This document shows positions 1 to 7,271 of a DNA stretch of 64,000 nt, in pieces. Source of the DNA: a bacterium. GTDB taxonomy: Bacteria; Patescibacteria; ABY1; JAGPKW01. Made by a program: the position numbers and the translations under genes. The stretch lies in contig JAJXYN010000012.1 of the NCBI GenBank assembly GCA_021780535.1, forward strand, positions 72,329 to 136,328. Reading direction: 5' to 3'. The notes below the pieces were generated by a model. That model saw nothing but the letters and a program-made list of their open reading frames with translations, had not been told where the DNA came from and ran no database searches. Positions within the stretch are counted from its first letter, which is position 1, and every line of letters starts with the position of its first letter.

Positions 1-228
1 TTCTAAGTCAAAATAAAATTTTATATCGTCAATAAACCAATTTAAAAATTCATTATTACTTCTTACAAATTCTATAAGTCTTTTATTTTTTAAAAACTCT
101 TCAAGATCTTCTATTTTTATATGATTATCAGAAATCGGTTTCATGATATCAAAAAATTCATTAACAGATAATTCTTTTAATTCTTCAGTTGATTCTTGAT
201 TAATTGTTATATTATTAAATCTTTCCAT
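1..228 (-). CDS. Hypothetical protein, N-terminal part (runs off window edge)
   Basis: An open frame reads leftward from ATG at 228-226 to the window edge without a stop, giving 76 residues (start MERFNNITINQ). The visible part is acidic and looks helical, with no motif I recognise. It lies just downstream of the serine recombinase remnants on the same strand, with about 37 bases between. No Shine-Dalgarno site is obvious; the leader is A/T rich. Function unknown, and the C-terminus is outside the window. Confidence 0.55.
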   Translation of the reverse strand, partial: MERFNNITINQESTEELKELSVNEFFDIMKPISDNHIKIEDLEEFLKNKRLIEFVRSNNEFLNWFIDDIKFYFDLE

Positions 229-265
229 TCGGATTTCTTTTATTTATAAGAGTATTTTATCATTT

Positions 266-853
266 TTATCTAACATAGTCATATTGTTGATAAGATAAAA
301 TCTTGTTTTCCAAAACAATCTTTCCACCACTAAAACATCTCACAATCTCTCTTTTCTCATCAACACTTCCATTAACCAAAACATGCTTAACATAATCCTT
401 AATATTAATTTCTTTCTTATCCTTATTATCATCCTTATAAATAAGCCTATAAAAGCTATTAAACCTATTAATTTCAAGTTTTAATTTATCGCTTATCATT
501 TTCTCATCAATTCTAACCTTATCGACTATTTCTATAAGTTGTTTAATAATCAGATCTTCTCTCACATAACCATTCTTACAATTTTTATCTTTAGACTTTG
601 TACAACCATAATAAATATAACTTAGAGGCTTTCCATTTTTTAATTTCTTTATTTTTTCTCTTGCAGATATTCCAGAATTACAAAGTCCACACGTAAATAA
701 ATTAGTAAATGCAAATTCTTTATTATTACTTCTGTAATCACATTCACTAGATATTTTCTCTCTTATTTTTTCAAATACTTCTTTTGTTATTATTGGTTCA
801 TGCTGTCCTTTATACCATTTACCATTTCCTTTAGGGATATTCAAAATATCCAT
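266..853 (-). CDS. Serine recombinase, C-terminal part (frameshifted)
   Basis: This is the C-terminal half of a large serine site-specific recombinase. From about residue 8 (KGNGKWYKGQHEPIIT) it continues the recombinase domain, followed by a zinc beta-ribbon with CGLC and a later C/C pair, then a helical tail. It overlaps the upstream frame 831-1562 by 23 bases in another frame. If one C were removed from the CCC run near 845 the two would join as one protein of about 430 residues. So its own ATG is probably not a real start: this is the distal part of a frameshifted gene, unless the extra C is a sequencing error. Confidence 0.75.
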   Translation of the reverse strand: MDILNIPKGNGKWYKGQHEPIITKEVFEKIREKISSECDYRSNNKEFAFTNLFTCGLCNSGISAREKIKKLKNGKPLSYIYYGCTKSKDKNCKNGYVREDLIIKQLIEIVDKVRIDEKMISDKLKLEINRFNSFYRLIYKDDNKDKKEINIKDYVKHVLVNGSVDEKREIVRCFSGGKIVLENKILSYQQYDYVR

Positions 854-1562
854 AATAAAAAGTATTATTAAGCATTAAATAAATATTACTTAATGAAAAA
901 TCTTTTCCTGATTTTGTTTTGAAATTTATATCTTTTAACCAATTAAATATCTTTCTTCCTGAATAATTATCATAAGCAACTTTCTCAAATATTTCTCTTA
1001 TAATATTCCATCTATCAGGATCTAAATGAATACATCCAGTTCTATCTTTTCTTAAATCATTTAGATACCCAGTAGGAGCTACAGCAGGCCATAAACCTTG
1101 TTCTACTTTTGCTCTTAAACCTCTTTTTACATTAATACTCTTATTATCATTTTCAAGTTTTGCTTGTCCTCCTAGAATCATAAGCATAAATTTATCATTA
1201 GGAGTATTTTTAAATACTTGATTATATGTTTTTATTTCTATTAATAAGTTTTTATCTACTAAGTCTATTAAAGATCCAAGATCTCCAGCGTTTCTAGATA
1301 ATCTATCAGTATTCCAAGTTAGAAGGGAATTAAACTTCTTATTTTTTAGATCAGAAATAATAGAGTTAAAAATATCTCTCTTGCTTGATTCTTTAGCTGA
1401 ATGACTTTCTTTTTTAATATCAACTATTTCTAATCCTTCTTTTTCTGCTATTTGCATCATTTCTTTAATCTGAGAATCAATAGAAAGAGCTTGTCTTTCG
1501 TCTTCTTCGCTAGACTTTCTAGCATAAAGACAATATTTCTTTTGAATTATTTGATTATCCAT
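831..1562 (-). CDS. Serine recombinase, N-terminal resolvase part
   Basis: N-terminal catalytic domain of a resolvase/invertase-type large serine recombinase, which cuts and rejoins DNA at specific sites through a serine-DNA link. The start reads YARKSSEEDERQALSIDSQI, matching the family pattern Y-x-R-x-S with the nucleophilic serine near residue 18 and a SIDSQ helix. R-x-S-R residues follow (WNTDRLSRNAGDLG), then the beginning of the recombinase domain (APTGYLND). The frame ends early at YFEYP, and the expected continuation KGNGKW is in the next frame at 266-853. It sits at the edge of an accessory island, directly behind an 89-bp repeat. Probably inactive as sequenced. Confidence 0.85.
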   Translation of the reverse strand: MDNQIIQKKYCLYARKSSEEDERQALSIDSQIKEMMQIAEKEGLEIVDIKKESHSAKESSKRDIFNSIISDLKNKKFNSLLTWNTDRLSRNAGDLGSLIDLVDKNLLIEIKTYNQVFKNTPNDKFMLMILGGQAKLENDNKSINVKRGLRAKVEQGLWPAVAPTGYLNDLRKDRTGCIHLDPDRWNIIREIFEKVAYDNYSGRKIFNWLKDINFKTKSGKDFSLSNIYLMLNNTFYYGYFEYP

Positions 1563-1576
1563 CTTTTTTATTTTTA

Positions 1577-1665
1577 TTTATCTTTTATTACATTAATGAC
1601 GTAATAAAAAATTTATATCTAGACTTAAAGAGTAGGTAAACAGTAGATAAAAATGCTTTTAATTA
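1577..1665. repeat. 89-bp direct repeat, copy 1 (regulatory block)
   Basis: Matches 6776-6864 at 85 of 89 positions. It contains the dyad TTATTAC-N9-GTAATAA, a short direct repeat (AGTAGGTAAAC / AGTAGATAAAA), and ends at a TTTTAA that lies exactly 17 bases before TAGAAT (1680-1685). It sits between the serine recombinase start and the rightward operon beginning at 1713. Confidence 0.9.
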
Positions 1666-1685
1666 ATCTGTTTTTGAGCTAGAAT
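1657..1685 (+). promoter_or_regulatory. Candidate promoter for the 1713-3383 operon
   Basis: TTTTAA (1657-1662), 17-base spacer, TAGAAT (1680-1685). The same element positions and spacing occur behind the second repeat copy at 6856-6884, which supports its being a promoter fed by the repeated block. Confidence 0.5.
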
Positions 1686-1712
1686 ATTAACAACTATTAA
1701 AAACTAAAAAAT

Positions 1713-1874
1713 ATGACAAATAAAGAAAAACTATTAAAAATCTATGATATTTATAAAAAATATCTAGAGAGTATATATGAATTTAATATCAAAGAAAGAA
1801 ATTTAGTGTTAAAATTTGAAGAAGAAATTGATAAAGCTAAAATAAGCCAAATAAAAAATAAATTAAATAAATAA
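1713..1874 (+). CDS. Small charged helical protein, 53 aa
   Basis: ATG at 1713 opens a 53-codon frame (MTNKEKLLKIYDIYKKYLES) rich in Lys, Glu and Ile that looks like one or two amphipathic helices. It stops three bases before the next ATG at 1878, so the two are probably co-transcribed and translationally close. It is the first gene behind the 89-bp regulatory block. The second copy of that block also precedes a short gene followed by a longer coiled-coil gene (6910, 7272). No family recognised. Confidence 0.55.
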   Translation: MTNKEKLLKIYDIYKKYLESIYEFNIKERNLVLKFEEEIDKAKISQIKNKLNK

Positions 1875-1877
1875 ATT

Positions 1878-3383
1878 ATGTCACTTGAAAATTATCATGA
1901 AGAACACGAGAAAAAACAAGAACAAATACAAGAGCTAATTAATACTCTAGAACAAAGAAAGGACCAATTATTACAAAAAGAAAATATTTCACAAGAAGAG
2001 CTAATTGAAGTTAAAAATCAAATAGAATCAGAAATAAATAAGAAAGCACAAGTCGCTGAACACGTAGATGATGATTGTTTACTTTCTATAGCTCATGAAA
2101 TGAAAGCAATAGACATTGATTTGCCAGTAGAAAGAAAAAGAGAAATGTATGAAGCTGTAGAGGCTTTAGATTCTCAAGTTATAAAAGCAAGAGTTGATGC
2201 AAAAATTCAAATAGGTGAAGTATTATATAAAGACCTAGACGCTTCTAATTTTGATTTTGAAAATTTAAAACAAAACTTTAAAAAATTATATTTAGAATTT
2301 TTAGAAATAAGAAAACAACTCATAGACAATAAAGAAAGTCCGGAAATACTTTCTAGCTTAAAAAGTAAAAAATATGAATTAGGTAAATTATCTCAAATTC
2401 TATACTCTAATTCAGAAAATTATGAAGAATTTATAAATAGAATAAAAGAAATATTTATAGACATAAAAGGTATAGATGAAAAAGATTTTAATGAATATTT
2501 TTCAGCAACATTTTTATACCCAGCAAATTTGAAGCCCATAGAAGATAAAGAATATTTACCAGGACCTTTTGAATCTATTATATCAACTATAGAGTGCTTA
2601 AAAGTTGCAGAAAAAGTTAGAGATTCTGTATCTGATAGTTGTTCTTCTCTTTTATTCTCAGGATCTTCAATATGGGGTTCATTTTATGCTACAAAAGGTC
2701 AAGTACCTCAAGAAGCTGGTGATTATATGTTAGAACAAAGAAAATTAAAAAATATATCAGATACAGATTTTGTAAGTATATTTGAAGATTTTAACTCTAT
2801 GGAAGCTGGTATTAAAAAATTAGTTGCTGATAAGATAATATCTGAAGATAGCGTTCAAAGATTTGAAGAATTTATAAAACTAAAAAAAGACAAGAAGGTT
2901 AATTATTTATCTTGTAGAGGTGAAATAAACGGAATAGAAACTAGTATGCATTTTTTTGATAAAGAAACCTTTTCTTCATTAAGCGGTTTTATTGATAGTA
3001 TAAATCCAGAAATAGATGACAGTTTAGTATTTTCTGATTTTAGAAAAGATAGACCAAAAGGAACTGGATATGAATTAATTAATCCAAATGAAGATGAAAA
3101 ATCTGAAAAAATAGAGTTTGAAGATTTGGGTGGAATAAAATCTGTTGAACAAGGAAATATAGTTCCAGTTGTATTCTTGCTTGAAAATAATAAAAATTTT
3201 TATTTAGGTTTAATACCAACACAATTAATGCAAAGTCCAATAAAAATGATTGATAAAGATGGATTTGTAGAAGATATATCTAAAAAATTAAAAGATTTTA
3301 TAATAAAAAATGGTGGCAACCCTGACTCTATAATTAAAAAATTAAGAGCTAGTAGATTACCACCTGAATTCCTAGAATCATGA
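1878..3383 (+). CDS. Hypothetical protein with N-terminal coiled coil, 501 aa
   Basis: I do not recognise this family. Residues 1 to about 60 are a Glu/Gln/Lys-rich coiled coil (MSLENYHEEHEKKQEQIQEL). Residues 60 to 200 remain mainly helical. The C-terminal half is mixed and has short Gly/Ser and aromatic patches (SCSSLLFSGSSIWGSF near residue 254). There is no signal peptide or membrane helix, so a cytoplasmic location is likely. It follows the 53-aa gene by three bases and ends convergently, sharing six bases with the small gene 3378-3563 on the other strand. Base use matches the A/T-rich neighbours. Confidence 0.75.
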   Translation: MSLENYHEEHEKKQEQIQELINTLEQRKDQLLQKENISQEELIEVKNQIESEINKKAQVAEHVDDDCLLSIAHEMKAIDIDLPVERKREMYEAVEALDSQVIKARVDAKIQIGEVLYKDLDASNFDFENLKQNFKKLYLEFLEIRKQLIDNKESPEILSSLKSKKYELGKLSQILYSNSENYEEFINRIKEIFIDIKGIDEKDFNEYFSATFLYPANLKPIEDKEYLPGPFESIISTIECLKVAEKVRDSVSDSCSSLLFSGSSIWGSFYATKGQVPQEAGDYMLEQRKLKNISDTDFVSIFEDFNSMEAGIKKLVADKIISEDSVQRFEEFIKLKKDKKVNYLSCRGEINGIETSMHFFDKETFSSLSGFIDSINPEIDDSLVFSDFRKDRPKGTGYELINPNEDEKSEKIEFEDLGGIKSVEQGNIVPVVFLLENNKNFYLGLIPTQLMQSPIKMIDKDGFVEDISKKLKDFIIKNGGNPDSIIKKLRASRLPPEFLES

Positions 3384-3563
3384 TGATTCTTTCGGAGACC
3401 AGACAGATACTTCGATTTTTGATCCGTCGGGTCTATGTCCAGTAATTCTTTTCTTTGTGTGTGTTTTTTCAAGTTCCTTAGCGGATTCTTGAAAAAGCAT
3501 GCAGTCTTCATCATTGTCAGGATTCAATTCATTTTCCTGACTAGAAGTGTTCTTGTCTGACAT
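3378..3563 (-). CDS. Small acidic protein with a canonical SD, 61 aa
   Basis: A 61-residue frame starting MSDKNTSSQENELN. The first half is acidic, the second half basic (THTKKRITGHRPDGSKIEV). Reality is supported by a clear leader: GGAGG four bases before ATG and a TATAAT-like -10 further upstream in the A/T-rich leader. It ends inside the last codons of the 501-aa gene on the other strand. It belongs to a set of small genes here with strong Shine-Dalgarno sites, unlike most genes. Function unknown. Confidence 0.6.
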   Translation of the reverse strand: MSDKNTSSQENELNPDNDEDCMLFQESAKELEKTHTKKRITGHRPDGSKIEVSVWSPKESS

Positions 3564-3601
3564 AAGTCCTCCATATAAATATATTATAACACAAAAATAT
3601 T

Positions 3602-4129
3602 ATGTTTGCAACATATAAACCAATAAAATCTTATTTAAACTTATTAGACAGTAAAAATAAGAAACCATCTACAGAATTAATGACTTTTTTAGAAAAAGAA
3701 TATAAAGAAGTTCCTGGATCTTCCAATAATCATCAAACATGGAAAGGTGGTTATTTTGGACATATAGAAGATTTGCTAAATATAGCAAATACTTTATACA
3801 AAACTTTTGATAAAAAAAGAAAGTTAGATTTTGATTTTAAAGATTGTATAATTGTTTTTTTACTTCATGATATAGAAAAACCTTTTAGATATGGGAAAGA
3901 TAATGAATTTAAAAATGAAAAAGAAGAAATAATTCAAGAATTTATTATTAAAAAATATAACTTTAAGCTTAATAAAGACCAAAAAAATGCTTTAAAGTAT
4001 ATTCACGGAGAAGAACAAGATTATTCTAGTAAAAAAAGAGTTATGTGTCCTTTGGCGGCTTTTTGTCATGTTTGTGACAATATAAGTGCTAGAATTTACT
4101 TTAATTATCCTCAAAAATTTGGTTGGTAA
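3602..4129 (+). CDS. HD-domain phosphohydrolase-like protein
   Basis: A 175-residue protein with the metal-ligand spacing of the HD superfamily: His in GGYFGHIEDL (near residue 53), the His-Asp doublet in FLLHDIEKPF (about 89-90), a later His in KYIHGE and an Asp in CHVCDNISA. Family members hydrolyse phosphate esters such as nucleotides or second messengers; the substrate cannot be told here. No membrane segment. It starts at the first ATG, on an A/T-rich leader without SD. It is followed after eight bases by a repeated non-coding block. Single gene between convergent or unrelated neighbours. Confidence 0.7.
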   Translation: MFATYKPIKSYLNLLDSKNKKPSTELMTFLEKEYKEVPGSSNNHQTWKGGYFGHIEDLLNIANTLYKTFDKKRKLDFDFKDCIIVFLLHDIEKPFRYGKDNEFKNEKEEIIQEFIIKKYNFKLNKDQKNALKYIHGEEQDYSSKKRVMCPLAAFCHVCDNISARIYFNYPQKFGW

Positions 4130-4136
4130 TATTTAC

Positions 4137-4212
4137 TTAATATTAGCCAATAAATATCAAAACGACTCAAATACCTAGTGTCGCATATGTCGCATTAAGC
4201 CTCTATTTTTTA
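4137..4212. repeat. Dispersed direct repeat, copy 1
   Basis: Begins TTAATATTAGCCAATAAATA and ends in CCTCTATTTTTT. It is strongly similar to 8453-8518. This copy differs by a duplicated 9-mer (TGTCGCATA TGTCGCATT), where the second copy has a single TGTCGCATT. Confidence 0.8.
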
Positions 4213-4265
4213 TGTGTAACATTTGTAACATTTTATACTCTACGTACTGTCCAATTTGTCCAATT
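4179..4265 (+). repeat. Three pairs of 9-bp tandem words (TGT-N3-AT-N)
   Basis: Read directly: TGTCGCATA+TGTCGCATT at 4179-4196, TGTAACATT twice at 4215-4232, TGTCCAATT twice at 4248-4265. Each word is doubled head-to-tail at 9 bp, and pairs start 36 and 33 bp apart. The inner three bases differ between pairs but not within them. Could be protein-binding half-sites; function unknown. Confidence 0.75.
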
Positions 4266-4342
4266 TTTTAAGACCGAATTGCTTAGAATATTTTAATAAT
4301 TTATATTACAAAACGCTTATTGGTATTGATTGCTATAATTTA

Positions 4343-4428
4343 CAGACCGTAATGCTCAGCCATCCTTCGCATAGCTACGGCTGGCGATGCCAATTTGAGA
4401 GATAGACCGTAGTGGGTCTATTTTTTGT
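4343..4428 (+). ncRNA. Candidate small RNA ending in a rho-independent terminator
   Basis: Inside a 358-base stretch without a gene, TATAAT at 4334-4339 is followed by about 80 bases of locally higher G+C. These contain a hairpin (CAGCC/GGCTG, 4357-4383) and then TAGACC-loop-GGTCTA with six T (4403-4426). AGACCGTA occurs twice. A terminator with no gene before it suggests a short transcript. The -35 region is not convincing, and part of the region resembles short palindromes often dispersed in such genomes, so confidence is low. Confidence 0.3.
4403..4426 (+). terminator. Rho-independent terminator
   Basis: Stem TAGACC/GGTCTA, six-base loop, then TTTTTT. Confidence 0.6.
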
Positions 4429-4487
4429 TTATTTATTAATATTGTGTTAATATTTATTAAAATATAACCAATATTAATCAAATAATT

Positions 4488-5183
4488 ATGAGCAAACTAA
4501 AAGAATTTAGTAATTTTTTAAAAAATGTTGATTTGGACTCTTACAGAGTTAAATATAGACCAATAAAAATAGTTGAAATGGATTTACCATCAGAGATACA
4601 AGCATTAAAATTAATATATAAAACTTATTGGGAAAAAAAGGATTTTATGTCTTTTGATGACTTTTATAAAAAATATGAAGATGAATTGAACGAAAAATTA
4701 GAAAATTTTAGAAAAAAAATACAAATGTGTGAGCAATGTTTTTATCTTGGTTTACCAGCAAGAATATATAGAACATGGGCTAGTATTATAACTCAAATAC
4801 ATGCTGGTTATATTGCGGAATCTGTTTTTGGAGATGGTTCTGTTGATATGTCGGAAAAATTAGATCATGCTGGAATAGATTTTTTAGTAAATTACAATGG
4901 ATATATACTAAATTATCAAGTAAAGAAAGAAACTGAAAGTAGAGAAGTAAGAAAAGAAAAAAAACATAAAAATGAAAATAAAGGAGAATCTATAAATATA
5001 TTTTATAAAGTACCTCAATCAAAAATATTTGAAGACCCAAAGACAAAAAAAGGAGAGTTTAGAAAACCATACTTAGATTTTATAAATAATAAAAACTTAG
5101 AAAGATATAATAATGGTTTTATTGTTTTTACAAAAGAACAATTTGAAAATAAAAAAAATGAAATTGATAATAAAATAAATTAA
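4488..5183 (+). CDS. TaqI-like type II restriction endonuclease
   Basis: A 231-residue protein whose opening (DLDSYRVKYRPIKIVEMDLP) closely resembles what I remember of R.TaqI, which cuts TCGA; TaqI is slightly longer (about 263). A middle segment (GLPARIYRTWASIITQIHAG) and the later catalytic region fit the same family: Asp in HAGIDFLVNY, then LNYQVKKE, a PD-(D/E)XK-type D...Q-x-K core. It converges on the LexA-methyltransferase gene; the stop codons overlap in one TTAA. The leader contains an inverted repeat (ATTAATATTG 4435-4444 / CAATATTAAT 4469-4478) that could be an operator. TCGA specificity is inferred from recall of the family, not demonstrated. Confidence 0.75.
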   Translation: MSKLKEFSNFLKNVDLDSYRVKYRPIKIVEMDLPSEIQALKLIYKTYWEKKDFMSFDDFYKKYEDELNEKLENFRKKIQMCEQCFYLGLPARIYRTWASIITQIHAGYIAESVFGDGSVDMSEKLDHAGIDFLVNYNGYILNYQVKKETESREVRKEKKHKNENKGESINIFYKVPQSKIFEDPKTKKGEFRKPYLDFINNKNLERYNNGFIVFTKEQFENKKNEIDNKIN

Positions 5184-6697
5184 ACTGACTTCAAAAATTC
5201 TTCTGCTATTTTTATATAATCAGGATTTATTTCAAATCCTATAAAACTACCTCCGAGTTTTTTTGTAGCAACACATTCAGAACCAGATCCAACAAAAGGA
5301 ACTAAAACATTAAAATTACCAATTGGTTTGCAAGATTTTATTAACTTTTCAGATAATTCAAGCGGTTTTTGAGTCGGATGTTTTATAATATTATGGTCAA
5401 GATGTTTTTTTAGTAATTTAGGATTAAAACTTTTATTGCATGTTTTACAATAAAAAAATCTTTCTTTTATTCCACTACCCCCAGCTAATGTTGATATTTT
5501 AATAACATCTCTTGGTAGGGCGCCGTTTTCATTTGCATTATATATAGTTGTTTTCCCTGTTTTGTTTAATCTTCCAATAGTGCCTGTTCTGGTTTTGCCA
5601 GCAGAATTTTTAAGAAAGCCTTCGGTATATGGCTCTCTTACGTCGTCTTTATTAAAAATTTTATTATTTTTCCAACAACATATAATGGATTCATGACTTC
5701 TTTGCCAAAAATTTAAAGTTGGCATATTTTTATTTGTATAATGCCACACTAACCATCTTTTGTTTAAATCTATATTAATGAAAATATATGATAAAATTTC
5801 ACTAAAACCATAAATAAATATTGTTCCTGTATCTTTTAAGACTCTTTTACATTCAGCCATATATTTATTTGTCCAAGATATATAATCTTGAATATCCATG
5901 TTATCAAAATTGTTTCCAAAATTTTTTCCTATATTATAAGGAGGATCTATAATTACTATATCAAAAAAGTTATCTGGTAAATCTTTTATACCAATTAATA
6001 AGTCTTTCAAATATATTGAATTTAGTTTAATTATATTTTTTTTTGTCTTTTTCTTTTTATCTTCTTTAATTTTTTTATTTTTTTCATCACTTAAATTTCT
6101 TATAATCTTAACAACAATGCCTCGCACTTCAACTTCTTTTCTAAAAAATGGTAACATTTGTTGATTTGCTGGTTGTAATCTAAATCCGTTTTTTTCTTTA
6201 TATATTTTTTTTAAGGTAGCTTTATTTTCATCTATTATAGCAACAACGGTTTGTCCGTTATCTGCATATGCTTGTTTTTTTATAACAACCACATCTCCAT
6301 CAAATATTCCATCATCTATCATGCTATCACCACTAACTTTTAAAGAATAATAATCATTATAGGAATTTTTTATTTCCTGTTTTGATAATATAATATCTCT
6401 TTCTTTATATTCAATTGCTTCTATTGGTAATCCAGCTGTTATAATCCCTATTAACGGTATTTTTATTGTATCATTTCTTTTGTTTAAATTAATTAATTTA
6501 ATAGATCTACTACTGTGGTTGTCTTTTTTGATAAATTTTTTATTAACCAATGATTCTATATGTTCGTGCACAGTTGACACGGAGGATAAATTAAAATTAT
6601 TTTTTATTTCTTCTATTGTTGGCGATATATTATTTTTTAATATATAATTTTTTATAAAATCATAAATTTCTTTTTGTCTTTTAGTTATTGTTTCCAT
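5180..6697 (-). CDS. LexA repressor-DNA methyltransferase fusion
   Basis: One uninterrupted 505-residue frame joins two complete proteins. Residues 1-200 are LexA-like: winged helix (KRQKEIYDFIKNYI, then ISPTIEEIKNNF), Ala88-Gly89 cleavage site, Ser125 in VSGDSM and Lys163 in ATLKK, the latent-peptidase Ser-Lys pair. A Lys-rich linker (about 203-222) leads to an N4/N6 DNA methyltransferase of beta order: DPPY at 251-254 comes first, and the SAM-binding FVGSGS is near the C-terminus. A CKTC...H..H cluster between them may bind zinc. It faces a TaqI-like nuclease, so it should protect that nuclease's site. Known TaqI-type partners are, as I recall, gamma-class enzymes, so the pairing is odd. 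Autocleavage would separate repressor and methylase. Confidence 0.9.
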   Translation of the reverse strand: METITKRQKEIYDFIKNYILKNNISPTIEEIKNNFNLSSVSTVHEHIESLVNKKFIKKDNHSSRSIKLINLNKRNDTIKIPLIGIITAGLPIEAIEYKERDIILSKQEIKNSYNDYYSLKVSGDSMIDDGIFDGDVVVIKKQAYADNGQTVVAIIDENKATLKKIYKEKNGFRLQPANQQMLPFFRKEVEVRGIVVKIIRNLSDEKNKKIKEDKKKKTKKNIIKLNSIYLKDLLIGIKDLPDNFFDIVIIDPPYNIGKNFGNNFDNMDIQDYISWTNKYMAECKRVLKDTGTIFIYGFSEILSYIFINIDLNKRWLVWHYTNKNMPTLNFWQRSHESIICCWKNNKIFNKDDVREPYTEGFLKNSAGKTRTGTIGRLNKTGKTTIYNANENGALPRDVIKISTLAGGSGIKERFFYCKTCNKSFNPKLLKKHLDHNIIKHPTQKPLELSEKLIKSCKPIGNFNVLVPFVGSGSECVATKKLGGSFIGFEINPDYIKIAEEFLKSV

Positions 6698-6723
6698 GTA
6701 TTTTTATTTATAATAATAATTAT

Positions 6724-6753
6724 ATTATACCGAAAATTTTCCGAAAATGTAAA
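6724..6753 (-). promoter_or_regulatory. Promoter of the LexA-methyltransferase gene with internal palindrome
   Basis: On the minus strand TTTACA (6753-6748), 18-base spacer, TATAAT (6729-6724). The spacer holds the perfect palindrome GAAAATTTTC and two CGGAAAAT/CCGAAAAT half-sites, a likely operator for the LexA domain. Confidence 0.65.
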
Positions 6754-6775
6754 TATACTTTTCCACACGAGATAG

Positions 6776-6864
6776 TTTATCTTTTATTACATTAATGACG
6801 CAATAAAAAAATTATATCTAGGCTTAAAGAGTAGATAAACAGTAGATAAAAATGCTTTTAATTA
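6776..6864. repeat. 89-bp direct repeat, copy 2 (regulatory block)
   Basis: Four differences from 1577-1665, one of which breaks the GTAATAA arm of its dyad (GCAATAA). It lies between the divergent LexA-methyltransferase gene and the operon starting at 6910. Confidence 0.9.
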
Positions 6865-6884
6865 GATAGAGTTTATATTATAAT
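6856..6884 (+). promoter_or_regulatory. Candidate promoter for the 6910-7964 operon
   Basis: TTTTAA (6856-6861), 17 bases, TATAAT (6879-6884): the same geometry as at 1657-1685, with the -35 formed by the end of the repeated block. Confidence 0.55.
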
Positions 6885-6909
6885 TGATTTATATAATTAA
6901 AAAATAAAA

Positions 6910-7263
6910 ATGACTCAGGAAATTCAAGAATTGTTAAATAAAATATATAATGATTTTAGTATTGAAAAATTTGGATTAAAAAAAGAATCTAGAATTTTTT
7001 TGGATAAGTTATTGTTGAATAATGAACATTTAAAAAAATTTTTTGAACTTGAATCTGATGAATATGTTTTTAAGTTTATTAATATTATTTATTTAGATTT
7101 GATCGAAATAAGAAGTAAAATTAATGGAATTAAAAAAGTGGCTAAAAATTCTAGAAAATTTGAAATTTTATTTATAAAATATTTTGGTCATAACTTAGAA
7201 AACCTAGAACAAGAGAAAAAAGAAAAGTTAAAAGAATTTATAGAAAAAGAATATAATAATTAA
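6910..7263 (+). CDS. Hypothetical helical protein, 117 aa
   Basis: Not recognised. It starts MTQEIQELLNKIYNDFSIEK, is rich in Lys, Glu, Leu and Phe, and looks all-helical and cytoplasmic. First gene behind the second regulatory repeat. The next gene begins eight bases after its stop, so they form a two-gene operon that parallels 1713-3383 (short gene, then longer coiled-coil gene). The A/T-rich leader carries no SD. Confidence 0.65.
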   Translation: MTQEIQELLNKIYNDFSIEKFGLKKESRIFLDKLLLNNEHLKKFFELESDEYVFKFINIIYLDLIEIRSKINGIKKVAKNSRKFEILFIKYFGHNLENLEQEKKEKLKEFIEKEYNN

Positions 7264-7271
7264 TTGATAAT

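Noticed and set aside
3200..3514. 104-codon frame on the minus strand across the end of the 501-aa gene
   Set aside because: No leader signal; it overlaps the better supported 61-aa gene (3378-3563) with its GGAGG and the plus-strand gene.
4179..4265. Doubled nine-base words as a CRISPR array
   Set aside because: Units are too short, differ from pair to pair, lack regular spacers, and no cas gene is in the window.
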